NCBI RefSeq assembly: GCF_001042485.2
Contig: NZ_LBMN02000016.1
Coordinates: forward strand, 1-64,000
Source: Bacillus paralicheniformis
GTDB lineage: Bacteria > Bacillota > Bacilli > Bacillales > Bacillaceae
Length of the DNA: 64,000 bases
Direction: 5' to 3'
The notes beneath the pieces are model-generated. The model searched no databases, was not told the origin of the DNA, and was given only the letters and a program-made list of their open reading frames with translations. Positions 37,661 to 45,921 of the stretch are shown piece after piece (the first letter of the stretch is position 1; each line of letters starts with the position of its first letter). A program made the translations under genes and the position numbers.

Positions 37661-38386
37661 ATGACAGGTGTTTTTGCAGCGCTCGGTTATGTCATCAAGG
37701 AACTCGTTTTTTTAGTATCATATGTGAAAAACAATGCCTTTCCACAACCGCTGTCAAGCAGTGACGAAAAAAAGTACTTGGAGCTGATGGCCCAGGGGGA
37801 TGAACACGCGAGAAACATGCTGATCGAGCATAACCTCCGGCTGGTCGCCCACATCGTCAAAAAATTCGAAAACACAGGCGAGGATGCAGAAGACCTGATT
37901 TCCATCGGAACGATCGGGCTGATCAAAGCAATCGAAAGCTATTCAGCCGGAAAAGGAACAAAGCTCGCCACTTATGCGGCGCGGTGTATAGAAAACGAGA
38001 TCCTCATGCATTTGCGGGCATTGAAAAAAACGAAAAAAGACGTCTCACTCCACGACCCGATCGGCCAGGACAAAGAAGGCAACGAAATCAGTTTGATTGA
38101 TGTCCTCAAATCAGAAAACGAAGACGTCATCGACACCATCCAGCTCAACATGGAGCTTGAAAAAGTCAAAAAATACATCGACATCCTTGACGGCAGAGAA
38201 AAAGAAGTCATCGTCGGCCGCTTCGGTCTTGATTTGAAGAAAGAAAAAACGCAGCGCGAGATCGCGAAGGAGCTTGGGATCTCGCGGAGCTATGTGTCTC
38301 GGATTGAGAAGCGGGCGCTGATGAAGATGTTTCATGAATTTTACCGGGCTGAGAAGGAGAAGCGGAAGAAGGCGAAGGGGAAATGA
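37661..38386 (+). CDS. sigK: RNA polymerase sigma-K, intact
   Basis: 241-residue pro-sigma-K, the late mother-cell sigma factor. The first 20 residues ([20 protein letters not shown]) are the membrane-tethering pro-sequence removed by SpoIVFB; regions 2 ([26 protein letters not shown]) and 4 ([22 protein letters not shown]) follow. In B. subtilis the gene is split by the skin element near codon 112; here it is continuous across IENEIL. ATG 37661 has a GGAGGTG site; an ATG 15 bp upstream lies before that site. CATACATT elements at 37608 and 37636 are possible SigE/SigK -10 boxes. Fragments of its 3' end recur four times downstream. Confidence 0.97.
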   Translation: MTGVFAALGYVIKELVFLVSYVKNNAFPQPLSSSDEKKYLELMAQGDEHARNMLIEHNLRLVAHIVKKFENTGEDAEDLISIGTIGLIKAIESYSAGKGTKLATYAARCIENEILMHLRALKKTKKDVSLHDPIGQDKEGNEISLIDVLKSENEDVIDTIQLNMELEKVKKYIDILDGREKEVIVGRFGLDLKKEKTQREIAKELGISRSYVSRIEKRALMKMFHEFYRAEKEKRKKAKGK

Positions 38387-38463
38387 GATCAATGAAGAGG
38401 CTTGGGATGATATAAAACCCAGCCTCTTTTTATGCGAGCTAATTTGGCTGGATAACGGGTGCG
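38078..38463 (+). repeat. Parent segment of the sigK 3'-end repeats
   Basis: From the codons for GNEISLID in sigK through the stop, the terminator and about 30 bp beyond (to GATAACGGGTGCG). Copy 1 spans this whole segment; copies 2-4 cover parts of it. Confidence 0.9.
38397..38433 (+). terminator. sigK terminator
   Basis: GAGGCTTGGG pairs with CCCAGCCTC (one G-T pair) and is followed by five Ts. Confidence 0.8.
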
Positions 38464-38571
38464 ATCATTGGCCTGGTAACGAGCATCCCGACTCCCCCAA
38501 AGCAGCCAAACAGATTTTTTTATTTCATCTGCCCTACCTTTAGGGGAGCATATAATAACGCGGAGATCATT

Positions 38572-39096
38572 TTATAACAAAAAACTATTTATATCCGTCC
38601 AGCAGATAGCAATGGCTTTGAAATAATCTTCACCGAATTGTATTTGTTTTGTTGTGCTCTGCCTTCCACCTAATTTTTCATAAAAATTTATCGATGGATT
38701 ACCGGCTAAAACCCATACCATTAATGATTTTATGTTTTTCTTTACAAGCTCCTCTACAACCGCCCTCATTAGTCGAGAGCCGATTCCTTTTTTTTGATAC
38801 TGTAACAACAGATAAATCGCGGAAACTTCACCCTTATATTTGCTAAGATGATCGCGATTTGGACCTCCGGAAGCAAAGCCTATAATTTTACCGTCGGTTT
38901 CTTCTGCAACATAGACAATATCTTGATTTTGAGGATCACTTAATGAAGTTTTCCAAAGCTCTGCCTGATTTTCGACAGAGAGCTTAGATAACGTGTCATC
39001 AGGCAATACTCCTTGATATGTGGTTTTCCAACTTTCCACATGAACTTCGGCAATTGAATTAGCGTCTGACACTTTGGCTTTTCTTATTAAAAACAT
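38572..39096 (-). CDS. GNAT-family N-acetyltransferase
   Basis: 174-residue single GNAT domain: IRKAKVSDANSIAEVHVESW at the N-terminus, YLLLQYQKKGIGSRLM as acetyl-CoA loop, and LAGNPSINFYEKLGG near the end. Substrate unknown. TAGGAGG ribosome binding site. First module after sigK; lies between sigK and its first fragment copy. Confidence 0.9.
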   Translation of the reverse strand: MFLIRKAKVSDANSIAEVHVESWKTTYQGVLPDDTLSKLSVENQAELWKTSLSDPQNQDIVYVAEETDGKIIGFASGGPNRDHLSKYKGEVSAIYLLLQYQKKGIGSRLMRAVVEELVKKNIKSLMVWVLAGNPSINFYEKLGGRQSTTKQIQFGEDYFKAIAICWTDINSFLL

Positions 39097-39679
39097 TTTT
39101 CCTCCTATAATTAATATTTTTCTTAAAGAGGATATCGCAAATATCGGCGGCTTCTCTTAAATGGTTAAAATCTGAATATATCTTTTATTGGATTACTTCG
39201 AAGGTCTAGGGGTATTGTTTTGAAGAAGGCCTCGCCTTACCCTACAGCTAATGAAGTTAGAGTCAAAACTGTTTGTTTTACTCTGCTCGCAGGAACCCTG
39301 GTCCAAATGCTTGTCAAAGAAATTGCCGCTCCAACCAAAGTGCCTGCCGGAACGTTATTTGTTACAGTCCCCTTGTATACTTCTTTGTATGCTGACAAGC
39401 CTCATTCAAATTCTTTCTTTGATTCTAATATTACACGGTTTAATAAGGTCATGCCTGTTGACGGAGTCATAAAACAAGCACCTGTAAAAAAAGTGCTACT
39501 CTCCCCCTTGAATATCCAAATCATTACCTTTTATTTTATAAAAAGGAGTTATTCACGCAATACTTTTGTCAATATAAATTCCCTAAAGTCAATAAATCGC
39601 TTTTGGTATGTAACAAGCTATTGTAAAACTCCTTTTATCTGAACTTTTCACCTGAATTCCAAACAGGTAACCTATGGGT
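39097..39679. other. Gene-poor stretch with an unresolved ORF
   Basis: A plus-strand frame 39220-39642 (140 codons, TTG start, no good ribosome binding site) and an opposing minus-strand frame are both open over part of the same DNA. Neither resembles a family I know; the segment may be a decayed gene of a lost module. The rest shows nothing. Confidence 0.25.
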
Positions 39680-40063
39680 GGCAACGAAATCAGCCTCAGC
39701 GATGTCCTCAAATCGGAAAACGAAGACGTCATCGACACCATCCAGCTCAGGCACAGAGCTTGAAAAAGTCAAAAAATACATCGACACCTGGACAGCAGAG
39801 AAAAAGAAGGCATCGTCGGCCGCTTCGGTCTTGATTTGAAGAAGGAAAAAACACAGCGCGAAATTGCGAAAGAGCTTGGGATCTCGCGGAGCATGTGTCG
39901 CGGATTGAAAAGCGCGCGCTGATGAAGATGTTTCATGAGTTTTATCCGGCTGAGAAGGAGAAGCGGAAGAAGGGGAAGGGGAAGTGAAATCAATGAAGAG
40001 GCTCGGGATGATATAAACCCGGCCTCTTTTTATACGAGCTAATTTGGCTGGATAACGGGTGCG
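39680..40063 (+). repeat. sigK 3'-end fragment, copy 1
   Basis: 384 bp closely matching 38078-38463, by eye roughly nine positions in ten, including the sigK terminator and the GATAACGGGTGCG flank. Small indels break the reading frame (for example around AGCTCAGGCACAGAGC), so it is non-coding. The left edge is abrupt at GGCAACGAAATCAG, preceded by GT not found in sigK. Confidence 0.92.
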
Positions 40064-40152
40064 TCTTCTGCTCGCTGAAGTTTCTCCGTATGGAATAAAT
40101 CAGCCAATTTGATTGCGCTTGGAGCGTTTCAGCTTCACTTGTGACCATTTGT

Positions 40153-40410
40153 TTATTGAACTTTTTTATGTGTGAGAAATAGACTTGGAATGAAGATTAT
40201 GGAAATGACTATTGTAGAAACTAAGAACCCGGCATGATAACCTTTTAAGCCATTCGCAATCGTTGGTTGCAATCCTTGCATGACAGTTGCGCCAACGGTT
40301 GCGATCACAGCTGACCCAAAGCTTGAACCAAGGTTTTCAATAATATGAATACCGACACCTGCTTCTGGAAATTGTTTGCTGTCAAGCCCTGTATAAGCGT
40401 CGCTCGTCAA
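40153..40410 (-). pseudogene. C-terminal fragment of an MFS (DHA2-type) drug transporter
   Basis: 85 residues beginning SDAYTGLDSKQFPEAGVG and ending in LFLTHKKVQ match the last two membrane segments of DHA2-family efflux pumps (motif IIENLGSSFGSAVIATVGATVM). The N-terminal ~400 residues are absent. A truncated remnant. Confidence 0.8.
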
Positions 40411-40701
40411 CGTATTATCTTTCTCCTATCGGAACTCCAATGGACACATATGATTGTGTTGTTTGACATTTAACGAACACGGCGGGCATTAAGTATGAGA
40501 AACTTCAAATGTTTGATATGGCCGGTTTTTATAACCGACGGCAAGCTTTCACTTACAAAAACGGATAATCTCAAGTAGTAAACGAAATAAATGTATAACC
40601 CCATCCTAAAAATAAGACAGGGTTAACATAAAGTTGTTTAATTTTTGATAAAAATCACTTCACTGAACTAAATATTTGCCAATCAAGTCATTAAAGCTGC
40701 G
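40411..40701. other. Intergenic remnant region
   Basis: About 290 bp with no recognised gene; AT-rich, with a weak hairpin near 40600-40625 (AACCCC ... GGGTT). Confidence 0.4.
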
Positions 40702-40915
40702 TTACTTCTGTATGATCTGAATATGGTTGCCGCATGTATCGTCGAAGACAGCTATTGTGACTTCGCCCATTTTTGTCGGCTCCATCGTAAACTTCACGCC
40801 GTTTTCCAATAATCGTTCGTACTCTTCACGAATATCTGCAACGCCAAACATTGTTACTGGGATGCCTTCGGCAAATAGCTTCTTTAGACCAATTCCTTCC
40901 GTGATCAGTAGCTAT
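40702..40915 (-). pseudogene. VOC/glyoxalase-family C-terminal fragment
   Basis: About 70 codons ending EVTIAVFDDTCGNHIQIIQK and preceded by EEYERLLENGVKFTMEPTKM are the second half of a glyoxalase/bleomycin-resistance (VOC) protein. The N-terminal half is missing; upstream sequence is replaced by the cotD terminator region. Confidence 0.8.
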
Positions 40916-40921
40916 CCAAGT

Positions 40922-40948
40922 CAAAAAGCACCCTTCATTTGGGTGCTA
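40922..40948 (-). terminator. cotD terminator
   Basis: AGCACCC / GGGTGCT stem with a 7-nt loop and a five-T tail on the minus strand. Confidence 0.85.
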
Positions 40949-40993
40949 AATATGAAGATGCACTGTAAACCATACAGACATTGTTTAATCCCA

Positions 40994-41218
40994 CTAGTTA
41001 CAACAAGGTTTACCACAATGAGTGTGAGAGTGTGTAACCGGATCGTAACTAGAATAAGAATGCGGATATTGATGCACATGCTGGAAATGCTGGTGATGCA
41101 CATTTGTTACATGCTGCGGATGAATATGTGGGACAATTGTTTTTGAAAAAGTATGATTTTCACAACAGTTAGTCGGATGCACAATTGGCGGCATCACATT
41201 TGTTTTACAATGAAACAT
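40994..41218 (-). CDS. cotD: Spore coat protein CotD homologue
   Basis: 74-residue His/Cys-rich coat protein; MPPIVHPTNCCENHTFSKTI, VPHIHPQH and HFQHVHQYPHS follow B. subtilis CotD closely and the C-terminal GKPCCN is kept. It is a mother-cell-made inner coat protein in B. subtilis. GGGAGG ribosome binding site 8 nt before the ATG; a good SigK-type promoter and a terminator flank it, so the gene looks functional despite lying among remnants. It may be an extra copy, since cotD lies elsewhere in B. subtilis. Confidence 0.92.
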   Translation of the reverse strand: MFHCKTNVMPPIVHPTNCCENHTFSKTIVPHIHPQHVTNVHHQHFQHVHQYPHSYSSYDPVTHSHTHCGKPCCN

Positions 41219-41255
41219 CACTAAATCCTCCCTTCAATCACAGTAAATTCATTAT

Positions 41256-41284
41256 TAAACTATGCTATAGAGTGGATACATGTA
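41256..41284 (-). promoter_or_regulatory. Candidate SigK promoter of cotD
   Basis: Minus-strand CATAGTTTA (41256-41264), matching the SigK -10 pattern CATAnnnTA, with TACA (41281-41284) 16 bp upstream as the short -35. Confidence 0.6.
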
Positions 41285-41341
41285 CTATTACAATCACCTA
41301 TATTTACTCTGTTTTTATCGACTATTCATTTCCTCCATCTA

Positions 41342-41474
41342 AAAAAAGAAAAAACGCAGCTCGGGATTTCGTGGAGCTATGTGTCGCGGACCTGAGAAAC
41401 GGGCGTTGATGAAGATGTTTCATGAGTTTTACCGCGCGGAGAAGGAGAAGCGGAAGAAGGCGAAGGGGAAATGT
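41342..41474 (+). repeat. sigK 3'-end fragment, copy 2
   Basis: Matches the last ~150 bp of sigK from AAAGAAAAAACGCAG to GGGGAAATG, with an internal deletion of about 18 bp in the region-4 helix-turn-helix part and the diagnostic change CGGACCTGAGAAACGG for CGGATTGAGAAGCGG. Right edge falls at the sigK stop; the sigK terminator is not included. Confidence 0.9.
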
Positions 41475-41480
41475 TGCCGC

Positions 41481-41511
41481 AGAAGCCGGACTGACAACCC
41501 GGCTTCTTTCA
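41481..41511 (+). terminator. Terminator downstream of sigK copy 2
   Basis: AGAAGCCGG / CCGGCTTCT with an 8-nt loop and TTTC, different in sequence from the sigK terminator. Confidence 0.7.
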
Positions 41512-41652
41512 TTAAGCTCTCAATTAAAACAAAACTTACGATCAGTTACGAAACCCTATCATTTGAAAATTCAGCAAATGAAATATGCAGCTAAGTTATT
41601 GAAGAATCTATTTTTCAGCAAAAAAAGCTTATGAAGCTATAAGCCATTATTG

Positions 41653-42463
41653 TTAAATAAAAGGCTCTTCATTTTTAAGAATGGCGTCTATTGCATTTAA
41701 GACGCCCTCTTCGTTATTTGTTGTGTAATATATCGGGAAGCATCTTTAATCATTTTCTGGGCATTCTCCATTGCGATTCCATACTGAACAGTGGAAATCA
41801 TCTCCAGGTCGTTTCCGCTGTCTCCAAATGCAGCTGACTCAGCATCACGAATCCCCCACCGCTCTTGAAGGATTTTAATCCAGCTTGCTTTATGAAGGCC
41901 GGGTATAATCAAATCGATGTCGCCATGTCCGCTTGATACGGGAGTAACGAGAGAACCGATTGACTTTTTCAAGTCGCGTAAAAGTCCTGAAACATCTTCC
42001 GCGGAAAAGCTTGTGGAGAACTTGAATATTTTATCATTCAGATTTTCGAAACGAGGCACTTTTTGCAGTTTATGATAATATTTACGAGCATGATGATATG
42101 CATCGTCGCGGACATCTTCATGTATATAAGCACTTTTTTTCCGCAAACAATTAGATTTGTGTATTCGTATCCTTCTAAAACATCGATAACCTTTTTTATC
42201 GTTTCTTTAGACATTTCGCTTGAGAATATTTCTTTTCCCGAATCTATTACATAAGCACCGTTCTCAGCAACGAAAGCTATTTCATTTTCAATTGATGGAA
42301 AAAAGGATTTAAGCTGATCATATTGATTCCCGCTTGCAACAACAAATTTTATCCCCCGTGCTTTTAATTCACGATATTGTTTCATAAAACGATCTTTGTT
42401 ATATTTCATTTCATCGTCCAAAAACGTTCCGTCCATATCAACCGCTATGAGTTTTATGCTCAC
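41653..42463 (-). pseudogene. HAD-IIB (Cof-type) hydrolase, frameshifted
   Basis: A Cof-type phosphatase (IAVDMDGTFLDDEMKY motif I; ENGAYVI cap; AAFGDSGNDLEMI motif IV) interrupted twice. The first shift is at a 7-A run (42134-42140) where LIVCGKK passes into SAYIHEDV in another frame; the second is near the C-terminus (around 41728), where a CA repeat moves RYIT out of frame from NNEEGVLNAIDAILKN, ending at 41653. Two independent lesions indicate decay. Likely sugar-phosphate phosphatase in its intact form. Confidence 0.85.
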
Positions 42464-42518
42464 TTTTTCCTCCTTATCAGCATAAAGTGAACGCCCAATT
42501 TAACCAACTGCTCCTCCC

Positions 42519-43847
42519 TTATGCTTCTATTTTTTTGAAAAACCTTGGCAAATGCTCTTTATGCGCTTCGAGCATTTCATCTAAAATCGCTTTGCCGATT
42601 TTATCAGAAGGGACAAGCGGATTGATCGTCATCGCCAGCAAAGCTGTATCATAGCTTCCTGTTACAGCGGCTTCGGCGCCTACTCGTTCAAATGACTTGA
42701 TTTGCTGGACGAGTCCCCGGACTGCAACTGGCAGATCACCATGAACGATTGGCCTTGGACCTTCTTTTGTAATCACACAGCTTACTTCGACCGCAGAGTC
42801 ATCCGGAATACTTGCAATCGCTCCGTTGTTGATTGTATTAACCGGCTGAATATCACGTTTATCGTTATAGATAGACGAAATGAGACGAACGGCTGCATCG
42901 CTGTAATACGCTCCGCCGCGCTCCTCTAATTGGGGAGGTTTAACGGCCAGATCGGGGTCTTTGTACAGCTCAAATAATTCCTCTTCAAGCTTCTGAACGA
43001 CTTCAGCTCTCGTTGTTCCCTTTTTAAAGTTTTCCAATTCTTTTTGGAGCATCTCATCTGTCTTATAATAGTACATATGATATGGGCAAGTTAACACATT
43101 TAATGCCCGGATAAATTCCGGCTCCCAGCCTTGCCCTTCGATGTTTTTTACAAAACTGCTGTTCTCGGGATCTGATAACAGCTCCATCACTTTCTCTTTT
43201 ACGCTGACTCCGTCGACGTATACATCCAATCCATATACCATATGATTGAGACCGGCGAAATCAATGCGAACCCGTGAATGATCAACATCCAAGAGCTTGG
43301 CGATCCCCATCTCAATTCCGATTGGAACATTGCATAAGCCGACAATTTTCTTATGGTCAGTGTAGCGAAGGACAGCTTCGGTCACCATGCCGGCAGGATT
43401 TGTAAAGTTGATTAACCAGGCATCCGGACATAGTTCTTTCATATCTTTTACAATATCCAATATAACCGGAATGGTACGCAGCCCCTTAAACAATCCGCCC
43501 GGTCCGTTTGTTTCTTGGCCCAAAACTCCATGACTTAAAGGTATTCTTTCATCCTTTGCACGGGCATCAAGCAGCCCTACGCGAAACTGAGTCGTAACAA
43601 AATCGGCATTGTGTAAAGCTGATCTCCTGTCAAGCGTTAAATGAATTTCAATTGGAAGACCGGCTTTTTCAATCATTCTTTTCGCAAGGTTTCCGACGAT
43701 TTCTAATTTTTCTTTTCCCGCTTCAATATCTACCAGCCATAACTCTCGAACCGGCAATTCATCGTACCGTTTGATAAACCCTTCTACTAATTCAGGAGTA
43801 TAACTCGATCCCCCGCCAATCGTGACAATTTTAATACCTTGTGTCAT
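42519..43847 (-). CDS. licH: 6-phospho-beta-glucosidase, glycoside hydrolase family 4
   Basis: 442-residue NAD- and metal-dependent GH4 enzyme that hydrolyses phosphorylated beta-glucosides (cellobiose/lichenan-type) taken up by PTS. N-terminal NAD loop [18 protein letters not shown]; conserved [14 protein letters not shown] (metal Cys) and GLNHM (His). In B. subtilis licH is the last gene of licBCAH; here no PTS genes accompany it, only a divergent RpiR regulator. ATG 43845-43847 has GGAGGTG 8 nt upstream. The symbol is by similarity. Confidence 0.9.
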   Translation of the reverse strand: MTQGIKIVTIGGGSSYTPELVEGFIKRYDELPVRELWLVDIEAGKEKLEIVGNLAKRMIEKAGLPIEIHLTLDRRSALHNADFVTTQFRVGLLDARAKDERIPLSHGVLGQETNGPGGLFKGLRTIPVILDIVKDMKELCPDAWLINFTNPAGMVTEAVLRYTDHKKIVGLCNVPIGIEMGIAKLLDVDHSRVRIDFAGLNHMVYGLDVYVDGVSVKEKVMELLSDPENSSFVKNIEGQGWEPEFIRALNVLTCPYHMYYYKTDEMLQKELENFKKGTTRAEVVQKLEEELFELYKDPDLAVKPPQLEERGGAYYSDAAVRLISSIYNDKRDIQPVNTINNGAIASIPDDSAVEVSCVITKEGPRPIVHGDLPVAVRGLVQQIKSFERVGAEAAVTGSYDTALLAMTINPLVPSDKIGKAILDEMLEAHKEHLPRFFKKIEA

Positions 43848-44057
43848 CCTCTTTACACCTCCGGGTAATTTTAGCAAAAGTACTTATGGATAAATTGTAT
43901 CTGCAGATGAGCAAGCCGGTAAATAAGCCGGTAACATGTTGTTTTTAATCACACAAGAAGTCATTTGTCGCACATATGTAACACTATGTTTCTTATGAAG
44001 CAGGTATGCTAAGATGGAGTTAGCAGAAAGGGTCAAGGGAAGGAGAGTCCCGCATCC
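43848..44057. promoter_or_regulatory. Divergent licH / rpiR control region
   Basis: Contains a direct repeat AAGCCGGTAA at 43913-43922 and 43925-43934, twelve bases apart, a possible operator for the RpiR protein. No CcpA site fitting the consensus was found. Confidence 0.4.
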
Positions 44058-44789
44058 ATGTTTACACACGAGATCATCGCTTCGTTTAATGAACTGGAAA
44101 CTTCTTTATACAATTACATTTGTCAAAATGGCGAGAAAGTCGTCTATATGCGAATCCGCGAATTGGCAGATGAAACCCACGTATCAACAGCCTCCATTCT
44201 GCGTTTCTGCAAAAAATTAAATTGTGAGGGTTTTTCGGAATTTAAAGTGAAGCTTAAAATGCAGTTAGAAAAAGATAAAAAGACGGTATTGAAGAGTTCC
44301 CAACATTCAGTAGCCGAGTTTTTTGAGAGAACATTAAAAGGAGACATAGAAGAAAAGATTGAGGAGGCCGCACTTCTAATTGCCAAAGCGGAGAGTGTCA
44401 TTTTTATCGGCGTAGGAAGCTCAGGTATTCTTGCCGAGTATGGAGCAAGGTATTTCTCATGTTTAGGCAAATTTTCAATGTATATTAAAGATCCTTACTT
44501 TCCGACGCACTCCCAATTCCGCCGCAATAGCATAACGATTGCTTTATCCGTCTCAGGTGAAGGCCATTCTACAGTTACTCATCTTCATCAGCTCAAGCAA
44601 GAAGGAAGTAAAGTGATCAGTATTACAAATCATAAGCACTCCACAATTGCCAGAATATCCGACATTAATATTGCGTATTACGTGACAGAAGAGTGGTTTG
44701 AAAATGCTAATATTACTACGCAAATCCCCGTTATGTATATTTTGGAATTAATGGCTCGCGAAATCTATAAGCTTAGCAATAAAGACTAA
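44058..44789 (+). CDS. RpiR/MurR-family transcriptional regulator
   Basis: 243 residues: N-terminal HTH of the RpiR type (IRELADETHVSTASILRFCKKLNCEGFSEFK) and a C-terminal SIS sugar-phosphate isomerase-like domain (SVIFIGVGSSGILAEYGARYFSCLG, ALSVSGEGHSTVTHLHQLKQEG). Such proteins sense phosphosugars; control of divergent licH is the natural inference. The stop codon lies 1 bp before the start of sigK fragment copy 3. Confidence 0.92.
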   Translation: MFTHEIIASFNELETSLYNYICQNGEKVVYMRIRELADETHVSTASILRFCKKLNCEGFSEFKVKLKMQLEKDKKTVLKSSQHSVAEFFERTLKGDIEEKIEEAALLIAKAESVIFIGVGSSGILAEYGARYFSCLGKFSMYIKDPYFPTHSQFRRNSITIALSVSGEGHSTVTHLHQLKQEGSKVISITNHKHSTIARISDINIAYYVTEEWFENANITTQIPVMYILELMAREIYKLSNKD

Positions 44790-44790
44790 T

Positions 44791-44945
44791 ATCGCTACCT
44801 TCGGCCTGGTGCTTCTGGGCTTGATTTAAAGAAAAGAAAAAACGCAGTCCAAAATGCGATTTCGCGGAGCTATATGTCCCGGGCCCGAGAAACGGGTGCT
44901 GATGAGGATGTTTCATGGTTTTACCGGGGGAAGAAGAAGCAGGTG
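44791..44945 (+). repeat. sigK 3'-end fragment, copy 3 (degenerate)
   Basis: Recognisable blocks in sigK order: TTCGGCC, CTTGATTTAAAGAAAAG, AAAAAACGCAG, TTCGCGGAGCTATATGT, AACGGGTGCTGATGAGGATG, TTTCATGGTTTTACCGG. It shares with copy 2 the changed CCCGAGAAACGGG stretch. Frame is destroyed. Confidence 0.8.
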
Positions 44946-45043
44946 TGATAAAAAAATTCTATGTCTCCTCCAAAGCTAAGGACTGTTCCTCCCAAAAGCG
45001 TTAATAAAAGAGAAATAACGAGTGACATGATCCTCTTTTTTAT
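44946..45043 (-). pseudogene. Unassigned remnant with a hydrophobic peptide
   Basis: On the minus strand a short frame reads MSLVISLLLTLLGGTVLSFG from 45028, preceded by KKRI; it looks like one membrane segment of a lost membrane protein, cut off by sigK copy 3. No family assigned. Confidence 0.3.
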
Positions 45044-45082
45044 AAAAAAAGACCGCAAAGCTTTCTTAAAGTAGCTTTGCGG
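45044..45082 (-). terminator. Terminator of the flavin reductase gene
   Basis: CCGCAAAGCT (45053-45062) pairs with AGCTTTGCGG (45073-45082), with seven Ts following on the minus strand. Confidence 0.88.
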
Positions 45083-45104
45083 AATGCGGAAGAGCCTGAA
45101 TGTT

Positions 45105-45674
45105 TCAATCAGTTTTGGGATAAAAAACGTGTTGACGCTCCTCTGCTTGACTATTTAATATTCGATAGCTGGACCCTCCAATATGAAGCGGAACATCCAA
45201 TTTTTCTAAATTCGGCATACCATTTTTTAAGAAAAGCTCTTTATCTTGATATCTCTGTAAAACTTCTCCCGCAATCCACTCTTGATCGCCCAAAGTGGAA
45301 ATACTGTGTACTTTACACTCATAAGCAAAATACGCATCAGTTAAAATCGGTATCTCAGCTTTTAGTCCTTCTTCGTATTGAATATGAAATGCTTCAAACT
45401 TATTTAAATCTCTGCCGCTATGGGTGCCTAATGCTTGAATGAGTTCCGAACATCTCCCCGGAAGAAAATTCACACCGAAAACGCCGCTTTTCTCAATCAA
45501 TTTGTAAGTATATGTCTCTTTATTTATCGATATCCCATACATTCCGGGAGAAGATCCAATATACGTATGCCACCCGGAAGCCATTGCGTTTTTTTCACCT
45601 TCATATTGAGCCGTAACGACAGCTACCATTCCAGGGTAGGCGTACCAAATGGGTTCATCTATCGGTGCTCTCAT
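45105..45674 (-). CDS. Flavin reductase-like domain protein
   Basis: 189-residue FMN-binding split-barrel protein of the flavin reductase-like family (MVAVVTAQYEGEKNAMASGWHTYIGSSPGMYGISI; SGVFGVNFL). Such proteins reduce FMN with NAD(P)H or bind FMN as oxygen/iron-responsive flavoproteins. The second ATG (45672-45674) is correctly spaced from AAGGAG. The upstream MerR-type promoter at 45884-45914 points to it. Confidence 0.88.
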   Translation of the reverse strand: MRAPIDEPIWYAYPGMVAVVTAQYEGEKNAMASGWHTYIGSSPGMYGISINKETYTYKLIEKSGVFGVNFLPGRCSELIQALGTHSGRDLNKFEAFHIQYEEGLKAEIPILTDAYFAYECKVHSISTLGDQEWIAGEVLQRYQDKELFLKNGMPNLEKLDVPLHIGGSSYRILNSQAEERQHVFYPKTD

Positions 45675-45731
45675 CTTCATCGCTCCTTTTGTTTTAGATT
45701 CATTTTTTATTTAAATTTGAGAGGCACACAT

Positions 45732-45848
45732 CTAAATCGCCAGGTACTTCTTCAAATGAACCATTCGTTTAGAATTTAATAAATGGGCTTCCAGCAGGCT
45801 TTGCGGCATGAGTAACCGAAGCGTCTTATTTTCTGCCATCTTATACAT
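45732..45848 (-). pseudogene. Short relic ORF with arginase-like N-terminus
   Basis: 38 codons with a good GGAAGG site. Its start MAENKTLRLLMPQ resembles the N-terminus of arginase/agmatinase-family proteins, then departs (SLLEAHLLNSKRM). A second frame beside it encodes VPGDLDVCLSNLNKK, a plausible C-terminus. This looks like a gene collapsed by internal deletion between the MerR-type promoter and the flavin reductase gene. Family match is from memory. Confidence 0.4.
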
Positions 45849-45883
45849 CCTTCCTTTCAAATATTAATCAGAACGATGCATAA

Positions 45884-45914
45884 ATCATAAACCCTATAGC
45901 AACTATAGGGTCAA
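45884..45914 (-). promoter_or_regulatory. MerR-type promoter with 19-bp spacer and dyad
   Basis: Minus-strand TTGACC (45909-45914) and TATGAT (45884-45889) separated by exactly 19 bp. The spacer region is a perfect dyad ACCCTATAG-CAA-CTATAGGGT (45891-45911). The over-long spacer with a central dyad is the hallmark of promoters activated by MerR-family proteins; the MerR gene ends 8 bp upstream. Confidence 0.85.
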
Positions 45915-45921
45915 GGGGTTT

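Noticed and set aside
39220-39642. 140-codon plus-strand ORF as a real gene
   Set aside because: TTG start without a clear ribosome binding site, no family resemblance, and an equally open opposing frame; kept only as an unresolved stretch.
42134-42140. Programmed frameshift in the HAD gene
   Set aside because: A second, unrelated frameshift near the 3' end makes simple decay the better explanation.
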